DNA of 64,000 bases from Stigmatella aurantiaca DW4/3-1 (GTDB taxonomy: Bacteria; Myxococcota; Myxococcia; Myxococcales; Myxococcaceae), in contig NC_014623.1 in NCBI RefSeq assembly GCF_000165485.1, positions 7,210,893 to 7,274,892 of the forward strand. The letters are read 5' to 3'. The notes beneath the pieces are model-generated. The model did not search any database and was not told where the DNA came from. It saw only the letters and a list, made by a program, of their open reading frames with translations. This document shows, piece by piece, positions 17,401 to 24,628 of the stretch (within the stretch, counting starts at the first letter, position 1; every line of letters begins with the position of its first letter). The position numbers and the translations under genes were made by a program.

Positions 17401-18462
17401 GCGACCGTTGAGCTGGCCTTCATCGGCGATACGTCAGCAGAGCCCCAGCCTGTGTTCGCCAACCCCAGCGAACATCGCATCATCGGCACAACCCCTCTTT
17501 CGCCGTTGACCCTGCCGCCAGGCACTTACCATCTCCGCATCACGGCAGAAGGCCGAGAACCGGTCTCTTTGCCCCTGTGGCTCGAACGGAACGGGCACGA
17601 GCGGCTCCAGTTGACGCTTCCAACCGTTGTTCCAGCAGGCTACGCCTACATTCCTCCCGGCTGCTTTTTCATGGGAAGTGCCGACATTGAAGCCCTGCGT
17701 TCGTTCGTCGAGAGCCCTCCCATTTACCGGAAGTGCCTGACCGGTGGATTCTTCATTGGAAAGAACGAGGTGACCTTTCGCGATTGGCTGGAATATCTGG
17801 AGACGAAGGGTCCGAAGGCGCCAGAACGCCGCATCCTTGAGGAGCCTCTCTTCAATGAGAGCAGTGCCCTGTCCTTGCGGAAACTGCCAAATGGCCGCTG
17901 GCAATTCTCTTTCCACCGAAGAAGCGGAGAAACCCTGACAGCGCTGAACGAAGACATGTTCCGGTATTCCACGCGGAAGAAAAACGAAAGCCAGGATTGG
18001 CGCCAGTTTCCCCTGGCGGGCGTCTCTGCCAATGACATCCAGGGTTATCTCGGCTGGCTCGACCGCTCGGGCCGGTTGAAAGGCGCGCGGTTGTGCAGTG
18101 AGCCGGAATGGATTCGCGCGGCCCGAGGAGCAGATGACCGGCGCTTCCCTCACGGAAACGAACTCGCATCCGCTGACGCCAATATCGATAAAACCTACGG
18201 CCGCCAATTGGGTTCTTACGGACCTGACGAGGTCGGGCGACACCCCGAGTCCGCAAGCTTTTGGGGGCTTCAGGACATGGCAGGCAATGTCTTCGAAATG
18301 GTCCGTGACATGGATCCCCTGAACACCTCACTCCTGCTGAAAGGTAGCGCTTGGTACTACCCGGAGGCCGGTGCATTGGTCGCGGCACGCCAGCCCATCC
18401 CACCCAATCAAGGAGACTCACGGATCGGCGTGCGGGTGTGCGCTTCCCTCCCTACTCCTTGA
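14434..18462 (+). CDS. Fusion: anti-sigma-like zinc motif, Ser/Thr kinase, STAND NTPase, PEGA, FGE-like domain
   Basis: A 1342-residue membrane signalling protein. In order: an N-terminal zinc motif of anti-sigma type, H-x3-C-x2-C (HASTCPEC, about 35-42); a Ser/Thr kinase (about 92-360) with IGRGAMGVVYLA, HRD at 212-214 and DFG at 232-234; a STAND-type NTPase (about 370-780) starting PYQGLASF and FFGRDADI with Walker A GDSGVGKSS near 415; one membrane span (about 800-820, LLVLATILLVLAAVGLYAG); a linker; a PEGA-like domain near 980-1060 (IQTTPPGATVEL, GTTPLSPLTLPPGTYHLRI); and a formylglycine-generating-enzyme/SUMF1-like domain to the end (YIPPGCFFMGS, KNEVTFRDWLEYL, LQDMAGNVFEMV, GVRVCAS). 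The FGE-like end shows KGSAWYYPE where catalytic FGEs have cysteines, so it is probably a binding domain. Kinase residues look intact. The start at 14434 is tentative; the frame is open to 14341. Confidence 0.85.
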   Translation: MPRNAGSAEPRCLTDELLAELIDGRLLPEELTRIHHHASTCPECHALLVTVLRGGVQQDIPNAQPPEGPKTLASTDSLPASLEKPWVPPDAFDEFRLLRLIGRGAMGVVYLAHDTSLDREVAVKFIASHQPNARALAHFQIEVRAIARVQHANVVTAFRVGTVAGRPYLVSEYVAGQSLADMPLPMPWRRARALGLGMARGLAAAHRQGVLHRDLKPANVLLTSGGEVKLLDFGLAELVDGDSGDGPPGARTTAGTPRYMAPEIFRGQPATPQSDLYSLGLVLYELCTGTIPPHRHTLRLIKKGQPEPLSPEAPVQSSAPPLTEQVPGIDLDFASLIDRCLHLNPAERFSSAEALRVELERLGQRHDTESLPDGSPYQGLASFEAEHRALFFGRDADIRSVLDRLRRQPLVLIAGDSGVGKSSLCRAGILPRVAQGALDDYRDFRTLTLTPGRLPLTVLAATLAPVLQRTEAELMERLTGEPGWLGATLRATHQDGRGVLVFVDQLEELVTQSDPVQALRFAGLLGELALPAPGVRVLLTVRGDFLTRVGALPGLDEAIERSLYLLQHLKSEGIREAIVGPARSRGVSFESETLLQTLIDQTSQGAGSLPLLQFTLTELWERRDASRACITQASLEAMGGVEGALSRHADHVLARLKPMEQQAARRLLGRLITPEGTRAERSEGELTEDSPEARAALQVLIEGRLLHARTQEGRTHYEIAHEALISNWGTLRRWLNEDAAQRMLRQRLEVASGEWERAHRARDLLWRASQLKEAHAMDISSLRDREKNFLRASRQAALRHRRLLVLATILLVLAAVGLYAGPRLIEQRNRQRAIQALLENASTALQAGKASAQQATSHRKEAIALFDGQSPCPHTQPCPQGPLLPADRKNLAETEWEQALGAFKQANLRFAASEQKIEDALELSNQDPDARKLLVETTYERLTLAERFHARDERIRLTEKFKKLTSGEPLLQQPIEAPARLEIQTTPPGATVELAFIGDTSAEPQPVFANPSEHRIIGTTPLSPLTLPPGTYHLRITAEGREPVSLPLWLERNGHERLQLTLPTVVPAGYAYIPPGCFFMGSADIEALRSFVESPPIYRKCLTGGFFIGKNEVTFRDWLEYLETKGPKAPERRILEEPLFNESSALSLRKLPNGRWQFSFHRRSGETLTALNEDMFRYSTRKKNESQDWRQFPLAGVSANDIQGYLGWLDRSGRLKGARLCSEPEWIRAARGADDRRFPHGNELASADANIDKTYGRQLGSYGPDEVGRHPESASFWGLQDMAGNVFEMVRDMDPLNTSLLLKGSAWYYPEAGALVAARQPIPPNQGDSRIGVRVCASLPTP

Positions 18463-18496
18463 GGGAGGGCTAAGCCGGGAGCCTGATGGCTCTACC

Positions 18497-18571
18497 CACA
18501 GAGAAGAGAGCGCATGCGCTGGATGCGGGATGTCTCTGCATAGATTGGCCAGCTCGCGCCTCTTCTCTGTG
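18497..18571. repeat. 12-bp inverted repeat between kinase fusion and ADYC gene
   Basis: CACAGAGAAGAG at 18497-18508 is matched by its exact complement at 18560-18571 with 51 bases between. It may be an operator pair or a structured leader; there is no T-run, so it is not a classic terminator. Confidence 0.45.
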
Positions 18572-18657
18572 CAGTAGCTCACATCACGAGCCGCTGCCCT
18601 GGAGGGGTCCCCAGTCAGGGCAGTGGTCCTTCTCCCCACAGCAAAGCGCGAACTCCC

Positions 18658-19695
18658 ATGAAAAAACTGTTCTCAGTTTTTGTCTGTCTTTTGGTCAATT
18701 CGATGTCACTGGCATCCGAGCCCAAACGGGACTCCGCACGCGCCGCCCCTGAGAGGCGCGGCGTCCCTCCCCGGGAGGCTCCCTGCAAAGGACCCCAGGA
18801 TCCACAGCGCATCAGCTGGCCCCAGGGCACGATGCTGTGGGGAATGACAAGACAGTCCGCCGCAGAAGAGAGGAGCAGTGTTCTGACGGCCGTCGCGCTG
18901 GACCGCGTGACGCTGGGAGGAGCGCCACTCAAGGATGTCCGTCTCGAGAATGGCCACTTGACGGCTCCAAACCTTCCCGCTGAGGACCTCTCAGGCGCCA
19001 TCTTTCAGGGAACGGCCAGCGATGGCGGCCCGGTCGAGGTCGCCGTCTGTGGCGCCGAGCCCTCCCAGCAGGATCCAGCGATGCGCTGGTACCGCATCGA
19101 GATCTGGGACAAGCAGAAGGAGTCCTGGGAGAACCCGTGCATCGCGACCCAGCGGGCGCCCAATCCCAAGGCGCTTGCCGTGCAGGGGCTCTGGGACAAG
19201 CAGGGCTCGCGCCATGAAGAGCCGGGAAAATTCACCTTCGCGTGCGAGAACGGCGCCATCGCCAAGTGCATTCACTGGGGCTACAAGCCCTGGGCCACGA
19301 AGGACGGGCAGCCGCTGACGGACATGCACCAGGCTTGCACGCGAATGGCCCGGGCGGACTATTGCGGCAATGGGCGGAGCCATACCCGCCAGGACAATGT
19401 CATCGACATGTATGACAGCCTCGGGCTCCAGGCCCGGACGACCCAGGCCTCCACGAACTGGGTCCCCGAAAAGGCTTCGTTCGAGGCAGCCTGGTCCCCG
19501 GAGGGCGCGACGTGTCTGGCACGCACCCGGGACGGACAGGACGCCCAGACCATCTTGAAGGAGTGTCCTGGGCGCTTTGAAGCGAGGGCGAAGGATCTCG
19601 GAGAGGGGGATCACTGCAGCGTGCGCCTCAAGGGCAAGCACGCCGACACCGTCCTTCTGAGAAATCACTCCTACGGGCCGTCACCACGAATTTAA
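18658..19695 (+). CDS. Secreted ADYC-domain protein
   Basis: A 345-residue exported protein with a signal peptide (KKLFSVFVCLLVNSMSLA, then SEPK). The C-terminal half holds the ADYC signature (RMARADYCGNGRSHT) preceded by CIHWGYKPW, which fits the ADYC domain, a family of unknown function frequent in myxobacteria. Several cysteines (CKGP, CGAE, CIAT, CENG, CIHW, CTRM, DYCG, CLAR, CPGR, CSVR) suggest disulfides outside the cytoplasm. It lies downstream of the kinase fusion after 195 bases containing an inverted repeat, so it may be a separate unit. Function unknown. Confidence 0.75.
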   Translation: MKKLFSVFVCLLVNSMSLASEPKRDSARAAPERRGVPPREAPCKGPQDPQRISWPQGTMLWGMTRQSAAEERSSVLTAVALDRVTLGGAPLKDVRLENGHLTAPNLPAEDLSGAIFQGTASDGGPVEVAVCGAEPSQQDPAMRWYRIEIWDKQKESWENPCIATQRAPNPKALAVQGLWDKQGSRHEEPGKFTFACENGAIAKCIHWGYKPWATKDGQPLTDMHQACTRMARADYCGNGRSHTRQDNVIDMYDSLGLQARTTQASTNWVPEKASFEAAWSPEGATCLARTRDGQDAQTILKECPGRFEARAKDLGEGDHCSVRLKGKHADTVLLRNHSYGPSPRI

Positions 19696-19749
19696 GGCCC
19701 TGCCAGCCGGTTTCCCCGAACCGGGTTCTCCCGAGCCGCTCCCCTTCTC

Positions 19750-20163
19750 TCAGGGGAGCAACCGCAGGGACTGCTCGAGCTGCTCTCGCACCTCTCCCAG
19801 CCGGGAGGGGTGCTTCACCGCGATGAACACCGTGTCGTCTCCCGCGATGGTGCCCGCCACCCCCTCCATGCCCACCGCGCGATCCACCATCACCCCGACG
19901 ATCTGCGCGTAGCCTGGCGCCGTCTTGAGCACGAGCATGTTGGGTGGCGCCTCCATCACGGTCGCCCTCAACGGGGGCGCTGGCGCCCGCTCGACGCGCT
20001 GGTAACGCCCATTCACCTTCTGGACCGACAGGCGCTTGAGGTGCCGGGAGAGCGTGGACTGGCTCGGCGCCTGCCCCTCGTTCTCCAGCAACTGCTGGAG
20101 CACCGCCTGATCCGTGATCTCGTTCGCCTCCAACAACCGGAGGATCGCTTCGTCCAGATCCAT
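19750..20163 (-). CDS. argR: Arginine repressor ArgR
   Basis: ArgR is the arginine-sensing hexameric repressor of arginine biosynthesis. The 137-residue protein has an N-terminal winged helix (SQSTLSRHLKRL is the recognition region) and a C-terminal hexamerisation and arginine-binding domain (GVAGTIAGDDTVFIAVK includes the GD motif that binds arginine). The ATG at 20163 matches family starts; the longer frame to 20199 begins inside an operator-like sequence. It is divergent from the arginine operon, and TGCAT-rich boxes lie just upstream of both transcription units, which suggests autoregulation. Confidence 0.93.
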   Translation of the reverse strand: MDLDEAILRLLEANEITDQAVLQQLLENEGQAPSQSTLSRHLKRLSVQKVNGRYQRVERAPAPPLRATVMEAPPNMLVLKTAPGYAQIVGVMVDRAVGMEGVAGTIAGDDTVFIAVKHPSRLGEVREQLEQSLRLLP

Positions 20164-20173
20164 GCCCCAGACG

Positions 20174-20199
20174 ATGCATGCGCCTGCATATGCATGCAA
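20174..20199. promoter_or_regulatory. Candidate ARG box on the argR side
   Basis: The sequence ATGCATGCGCC-TGCATATGCATGCA contains overlapping palindromes built from TGCAT half-sites, resembling ArgR operators (in E. coli TGAAT/ATTCA) with C in place of A. It lies 10 bases before the argR start. Confidence 0.6.
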
Positions 20200-20243
20200 G
20201 GGCCTCGTGAAATTCCCCCTGAATATCCCTGGAAATTAATCTC

Positions 20244-20271
20244 TTGCGCTGCGCGTCGAGGTGAATACTAT
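20244..20271 (+). promoter_or_regulatory. Candidate promoter of the arginine operon
   Basis: TTGCGC at 20244-20249 and TACTAT at 20266-20271 are spaced by 16 bases. The predicted start of transcription, near 20278, lies about 20 bases before the second ARG box. Confidence 0.45.
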
Positions 20272-20298
20272 GCGCCCTTCCTGCGGGCAGGCGCCTAG

Positions 20299-20318
20299 TT
20301 ATGCATGCATATGCAGGC
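20299..20318. promoter_or_regulatory. Candidate ARG box on the argF' side
   Basis: TTATGCATGCATATGCAGGC is an overlapping palindrome sharing the TGCATATGCA core with the box at 20174-20199. It sits between the candidate promoter and the argF' start, a position where a bound repressor would block elongation or RNA polymerase. Confidence 0.6.
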
Positions 20319-20358
20319 TCATCTCACCGCCCCCCAAGGGCACTGCGAGGAGTCGTCC

Positions 20359-21363
20359 ATGAAGCACCTGACCCACATCCGGGACCTCGGTCCTGAAGGC
20401 GTCGAGACGATCCTCGCGCAGGCCGCCGCCTGGAAGGGCAAGGCTCCCGAGCCCCTGTTCCTCGGCCGCATTCTGGGCATGGTGTTCTTCAACCCCTCGC
20501 TGCGCACGCGCGCCTCGTTCGAGTCGGTGATGCTGCGCGGAAGCGGCAATGCCATCGTCATGGATGTGGGCAGCGGTGTGTGGAAGTTGGAGGACCGGCC
20601 CGGGGCGGTGATGAATGGAGACCGCGCCGAGCACATCAAGGAGGCCGCGCCCGTCCTGTCGCGCTTCGTGGACATGCTCGGGGTGCGCACCTTCTCGGCC
20701 GGTGGGGACGATGAGCAGGACGAGGTGGATCCCGTCATCTCCGCCTTCCGGCGCCACGTCACCGTGCCCCTGGTCAGCATGGAGTCCGCGCGAGAGCACC
20801 CCTGCCAGGGGCTCGCGGACATGCTCACGCTGCGCGAGAACTTCGGCTCCACGAAGAAGCTGCCGGTGACGCTCACCTGGGCGCCGCACATCAAGCCGCT
20901 CCCCAAGGCGGTGCCCAACTCCTTCCTGCTCACCGCGGCGGCGGCGGGCTGCGAGGTGCGGGTGGCCCACCCTCCCGGCTTCGAGCTGCACCCGCAGGTG
21001 CGCGCCGAGGCCGAGGCCTACGCGAAGGCCACCGGCGGCAGCATCACCTACACCCATGATCAGGCCGAGGCCCTGGCTGGCAGCCACGCCGTCTACGCCA
21101 AGTCCTGGGGGCCCGCCACGCGCTCCGCGCACACCGCCGGAGATGTCTCCGCGCTGCTGGCCTCGCACGCGGACTGGATGACCACGCGCAAGACCCTGGA
21201 GCAGGCCGCCGCGGACGCGCTCTTCCTCCACTGCCTGCCCGTGCGCCGCAACGTCGAGGTCGCCGACGACGTGCTGGACCACCCGTCCAGCCGCGTCATC
21301 GACGGGGCGGAGAACCGCTTCCACGTCCAGCGCTCCATCCTCTCCTGGCTGCTGTCGGCCTGA
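20359..21363 (+). CDS. argF': N-acetylornithine carbamoyltransferase
   Basis: This transcarbamylase should make N-acetylcitrulline from N-acetylornithine and carbamoyl phosphate. Visible motifs are the carbamoyl-phosphate loop SLRTR at 47-51, a Trp at 75, HPCQ at 148-151, and the HCLPVRRNVEV and ENRFHVQ segments. The LPxRRN form and the Trp match Xanthomonas acetylornithine transcarbamylase rather than ordinary OTCase. Glu91 (in DRAEHI) aligns with the Glu reported to set acetyl versus succinyl specificity. The ATG at 20359 is preceded by GAGGAG 7 bases upstream; the frame is open further upstream through the ARG box. First gene of a seven-gene arg operon. Ordinary OTCase is the alternative, less likely. 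Confidence 0.88.
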   Translation: MKHLTHIRDLGPEGVETILAQAAAWKGKAPEPLFLGRILGMVFFNPSLRTRASFESVMLRGSGNAIVMDVGSGVWKLEDRPGAVMNGDRAEHIKEAAPVLSRFVDMLGVRTFSAGGDDEQDEVDPVISAFRRHVTVPLVSMESAREHPCQGLADMLTLRENFGSTKKLPVTLTWAPHIKPLPKAVPNSFLLTAAAAGCEVRVAHPPGFELHPQVRAEAEAYAKATGGSITYTHDQAEALAGSHAVYAKSWGPATRSAHTAGDVSALLASHADWMTTRKTLEQAAADALFLHCLPVRRNVEVADDVLDHPSSRVIDGAENRFHVQRSILSWLLSA

Positions 21364-21381
21364 GGCCCCCCGAGGTCCGCC

Positions 21382-22194
21382 ATGCCCTTCTCTCCCAATC
21401 CCTACGCCGCGCTGCGCTCCGCGGCCCGCTACGTCCGGCAGTTCCGCCGCAAGACGTTCGTGGTGCTGCTCGACGGCACCGTCATCGGCGATCCGAAGCT
21501 GCGGCGCGCGGCCTGCGAGCAGATCGGCCTGCTGTGGGCCTTCTCCATCCAGCCCGTGGTGGTGCACAGCGCGAGCCCGGAGCTGGACACGCCCTTCGAC
21601 ACCGGCTCGCCCATCACCGGCCGGCTGCGCACGGACCTGCTGACGGACCTGCAGGCCGCGGGCGTGCCCTGCGTGGGCCTGAGCGGCGTGGACGCGGGCC
21701 TGCTCAAGGCCCGGCCCATGCACGCCGGCACCTCGGGTGACATCGAGTCCGTGGACACCCGGCTCTTGCAGCACCTGCGCTCGGGCGAGTACGTCCCCGT
21801 GGTGGCGCCCCTCGCGGGCGACCCGACGGGGGCCGTTCACAACGCCAGCGCGGACACGGTGGCTTCCCTGCTCGCGGTGGCCCTCGGCGCCGAGAAGCTC
21901 TTCTTCCTGCTCACCACGCCGGGGCTGCTGCGCGACGCGTCCAACCCCAACTCGATCATTCCCCTCGCCTCGTTGCAGGACCTGGCGGAGCTGGAGAAGG
22001 AAGGCCAGCTGTCCGGCAACCTCAAGCCCAAGGCCCACGCCATCCGTCACGCCCTGGAGGGCGGCGTCGGCAGCGTGCACCTGGTGAGCGGCACCTTGCC
22101 GGACGCGCTCCTGGAAGAGGTCTTCACCAACGAGGGCAGCGGCACCATGGTCGTCCGCGAGTCTCCCGCGCGGGGCGCTGGGGGCTCCACGTGA
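21382..22194 (+). CDS. argB: Acetylglutamate kinase, divergent
   Basis: An amino-acid-kinase-fold protein (270 residues) that would phosphorylate N-acetylglutamate. Supporting motifs are GRLRTDLL, NASADTVASLLA, LTTPGLLRD, LKPKAHAIRHALEGGV and SGTMVV. The N-terminal glycine-rich loop is altered: VVLLDGTVI stands where most family members have a K-x-G-G motif, so the usual catalytic Lys appears to be missing. Unlike the Xanthomonas enzyme there is no fused GNAT acetyltransferase domain. It starts 18 bases after argF' and overlaps argE' by 4 bases. Gene context makes argB the best call, but activity should not be assumed. Confidence 0.82.
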   Translation: MPFSPNPYAALRSAARYVRQFRRKTFVVLLDGTVIGDPKLRRAACEQIGLLWAFSIQPVVVHSASPELDTPFDTGSPITGRLRTDLLTDLQAAGVPCVGLSGVDAGLLKARPMHAGTSGDIESVDTRLLQHLRSGEYVPVVAPLAGDPTGAVHNASADTVASLLAVALGAEKLFFLLTTPGLLRDASNPNSIIPLASLQDLAELEKEGQLSGNLKPKAHAIRHALEGGVGSVHLVSGTLPDALLEEVFTNEGSGTMVVRESPARGAGGST

Positions 22195-23261
22195 CGCCTG
22201 CCGCACTGCTCGAAGCCCTGGTGGCCACCCCCAGCGTCTCGGGAAACGAGGCGGCGATCGCGGATCAGGTGGCCTCGTGGGCCGAGGGCTGGGGTGCGCG
22301 CGTGCATCGCCAAGGCAACAACGTGTGGTTCTCCGTGGGCCAGGGCCCGCGGCGGCTGCTCGTCAACTCGCACCTGGACACCGTGCCCCCGTGCAGCGGG
22401 TGGACGCTGGAGCCCCTGCAACCCCTGTGGCGCGAGGGACGGCTCTATGGCCTGGGGAGCAATGACGCCAAGGGCTGTGTGACGGCGATGCTGCTCGCGG
22501 CCCGGGAGCTGCTCGCGGACCGCCAAGCCCTGGAGGGCAAGGGAGAGGTCGTCTTCGCGTTCACCGCCGAGGAGGAAACGGGAGGCAAGGGACTGGGCAC
22601 GCTGCTGGGAGACTTTGGTCCCCTGGATGCCGCCGTGGTGGGCGAGCCCACCGGGCTGAAGCCCTGCACGGCCCAGCGGGGCATGCTGTTGCTGCGCTGC
22701 GTGGCCCACGGCACCTCTGGGCACGTGGCGCACGCGCACACCACCCAGACGGAGAACGCCATCCACGTGGCGGCCCGGGACATCGCCGCCCTGGCCGAGC
22801 TGCGCTTCCTGCCCCACCCCCTGCTGGGCGAGGCCCGCGCGCAAGTCACCCAGATTCAGGGAGGCCTGGCGCGCAACCAGATCCCCGACCGCTGCGAGTT
22901 CTTCGTGGACTTGCGCACCACGCCGGGCATGGACCATGCGGCCATCGCCCTTCAACTGGGCCGGACGCTGAAGAGCGAGGTGACGGTGCACTCCGCGCGC
23001 TACCTCCCCAAGGGGACCGCGCCGGGCGAGCCCATCGTGCGCGCGGCCATGGCGGCCTCGGGCCACACGGCCCCCGTGGGCTCCAGCACCACCTCCGACT
23101 GGGCCTTCCTGGGCGACCTGCCCGCCGTGAAGGTGGGCCCAGGCGACACGCTGCGCTCCCACCGGCCCGACGAGCACCTCGCCCTGGTGGAGTTGGAGGC
23201 GGGCATCACCTTCTACCAGAAGCTCATCCGCGGCTACTTCGAGGAGGTGGCACGTGGCTGA
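22191..23261 (+). CDS. argE': M20-family deacetylase (acetylcitrulline/acetylornithine deacetylase)
   Basis: A 356-residue zinc-dependent amidohydrolase of peptidase family M20. Metal ligands and the catalytic pair are visible: His61 in NSHLDTVP, Asp92 in GSNDAKG and the Glu pair at 127-128 in TAEEETGG, then VVGEPTG. TSDWAFLGDLPAVKVGPGD and SHRPDEH complete the active site. Its place between argB and argH, with an acetylornithine-type transcarbamylase upstream, suggests that it deacetylates N-acetylcitrulline to citrulline. It starts at a GTG overlapping argB by 4 bases and overlaps argH by 8 bases. Confidence 0.88.
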   Translation: MTPAALLEALVATPSVSGNEAAIADQVASWAEGWGARVHRQGNNVWFSVGQGPRRLLVNSHLDTVPPCSGWTLEPLQPLWREGRLYGLGSNDAKGCVTAMLLAARELLADRQALEGKGEVVFAFTAEEETGGKGLGTLLGDFGPLDAAVVGEPTGLKPCTAQRGMLLLRCVAHGTSGHVAHAHTTQTENAIHVAARDIAALAELRFLPHPLLGEARAQVTQIQGGLARNQIPDRCEFFVDLRTTPGMDHAAIALQLGRTLKSEVTVHSARYLPKGTAPGEPIVRAAMAASGHTAPVGSSTTSDWAFLGDLPAVKVGPGDTLRSHRPDEHLALVELEAGITFYQKLIRGYFEEVARG

Positions 23262-24606
23262 AGAGACGCTTTGGGGCAAGGGCCTGGCGCTGGACACCAT
23301 CATCCACGGCTTCACCGTCGGGGATGACCCCCAAGTGGATCTCGCGCTCGCCCCCCATGACGCGCTCGGCAGCGCCGCCCACGCCCGGATGCTGGCGCGC
23401 GTGGGCCTGTTGTCCCCCACGGACATGCGGGCCCTGGTCACGGCCCTGCGCTCGCTTCACGACGAGGCGCGGGCTGGAGCGTTCACCATCCGCCCAGAGC
23501 AGGAGGACGGACATACGGCGCTGGAGGCCGCCCTCGTGGAGCGCGTGGGTGAGCCCGGCCGGCGCATCCACCTGGGCCGCTCGCGCAATGATCAGGTGCA
23601 ACTGGCCCTGAGGCTCCTGCTGCGCGAGGAGGTGCTGGTGCTCGGCGCCCGCGCGGCGGAGCTGGCCGGGGCCTTCCTGGACTTCGCCCAGGCCCACGCG
23701 GACAAGCCGATGCCCGGCTATACCCACATGCGGCGGGCCATGCCGAGCACGTTCGGGCTGTGGGGCACCGCCTTCGCCGAGGCCCTGCTGGAGGAGCTGG
23801 AGGCCTTGAAGGGCCTGTGGGCGCGGGTGGACCGATGCCCCCTGGGCGCCGCCGCGGGCTTTGGCGTGCCCCTGCCCATCGACCGGGAGTATGTGGCCAC
23901 GCTGCTCGGTTTTTCTCGCGTGCAACGCAGCCCCATCGATGTCCAGAACAGCCGCGGACGGCTCGAGACGGCGACGCTCTCGTGGGCGTGCTCCATCTCC
24001 GGCGGGCTGGAGAAGTGGCTGTGGGACCTGGCGCTCTTCACCACCGAGGAGTTCGGCTTCATCACGCTGCCCGATGCCTTCACCACCGGCTCGTCCATCA
24101 TGCCTCAGAAGAAGAACCCGGACGTGGTGGAACTGGCGCGCGGCCGGTGCCGGGAGCTGCGCGGCATGGCCCGTCAGGTGGAGGAGGTGGCCAGCGGCCT
24201 GCCCTCCAGCTACCACCGCGACTTCCAGCTGCTCAAGCGCCCCACCCTCACCGCGCTCACCTCCCTGCGGGAGCTCCTGGAGGTGGCCACGCGTCTGGTG
24301 CCCGTGCTCCAGATCCGCGCCGAGGCCGCCGCCCGCGCCTGCGACGACACGCTGTACGCGGCCCACCATGCCTTCACGCTCGCCGGGCGGGGCCTGCCGT
24401 TCCGCGATGCTTACCGCGAGGTGGCCCACCAGCTCGCCGATGGCACCTTCCGGCCGGACCGCGCCGCGCTGACCGCCACCCACCTGGGCGGCGCCGGCAA
24501 CCTGGGACTGGAGCAGGCCCGCGCCGAGCTGGCCACCTCCCGCGCCTGGCTCACCGACACCCACCGCGCGCTCGCGGACTGTGCCGAGCGCATCTGGCAC
24601 CCCTGA
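23254..24606 (+). CDS. argH: Argininosuccinate lyase
   Basis: ArgH cleaves argininosuccinate to arginine and fumarate. The 450-residue protein of the fumarase/aspartase superfamily carries the signature GSSIMPQKKNPDV, HLGRSRNDQV near the N-terminus and GYTHMRRAMP. Length is normal. The GTG start at 23254 is inside the end of argE', with GAGGAGG upstream, so translation is coupled. Some bacteria order argG before argH; here argH comes first. Confidence 0.95.
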   Translation: MAEETLWGKGLALDTIIHGFTVGDDPQVDLALAPHDALGSAAHARMLARVGLLSPTDMRALVTALRSLHDEARAGAFTIRPEQEDGHTALEAALVERVGEPGRRIHLGRSRNDQVQLALRLLLREEVLVLGARAAELAGAFLDFAQAHADKPMPGYTHMRRAMPSTFGLWGTAFAEALLEELEALKGLWARVDRCPLGAAAGFGVPLPIDREYVATLLGFSRVQRSPIDVQNSRGRLETATLSWACSISGGLEKWLWDLALFTTEEFGFITLPDAFTTGSSIMPQKKNPDVVELARGRCRELRGMARQVEEVASGLPSSYHRDFQLLKRPTLTALTSLRELLEVATRLVPVLQIRAEAAARACDDTLYAAHHAFTLAGRGLPFRDAYREVAHQLADGTFRPDRAALTATHLGGAGNLGLEQARAELATSRAWLTDTHRALADCAERIWHP

Positions 24607-24628
24607 CACACGAAGGAATCGACATCCC

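Noticed and set aside
20299-22206. 635-residue frame on the minus strand across argF' and argB
   Set aside because: It is composed of Gly, Arg, His and Val repeats as expected from antisense of GC-rich genes; the plus-strand genes have intact motifs.
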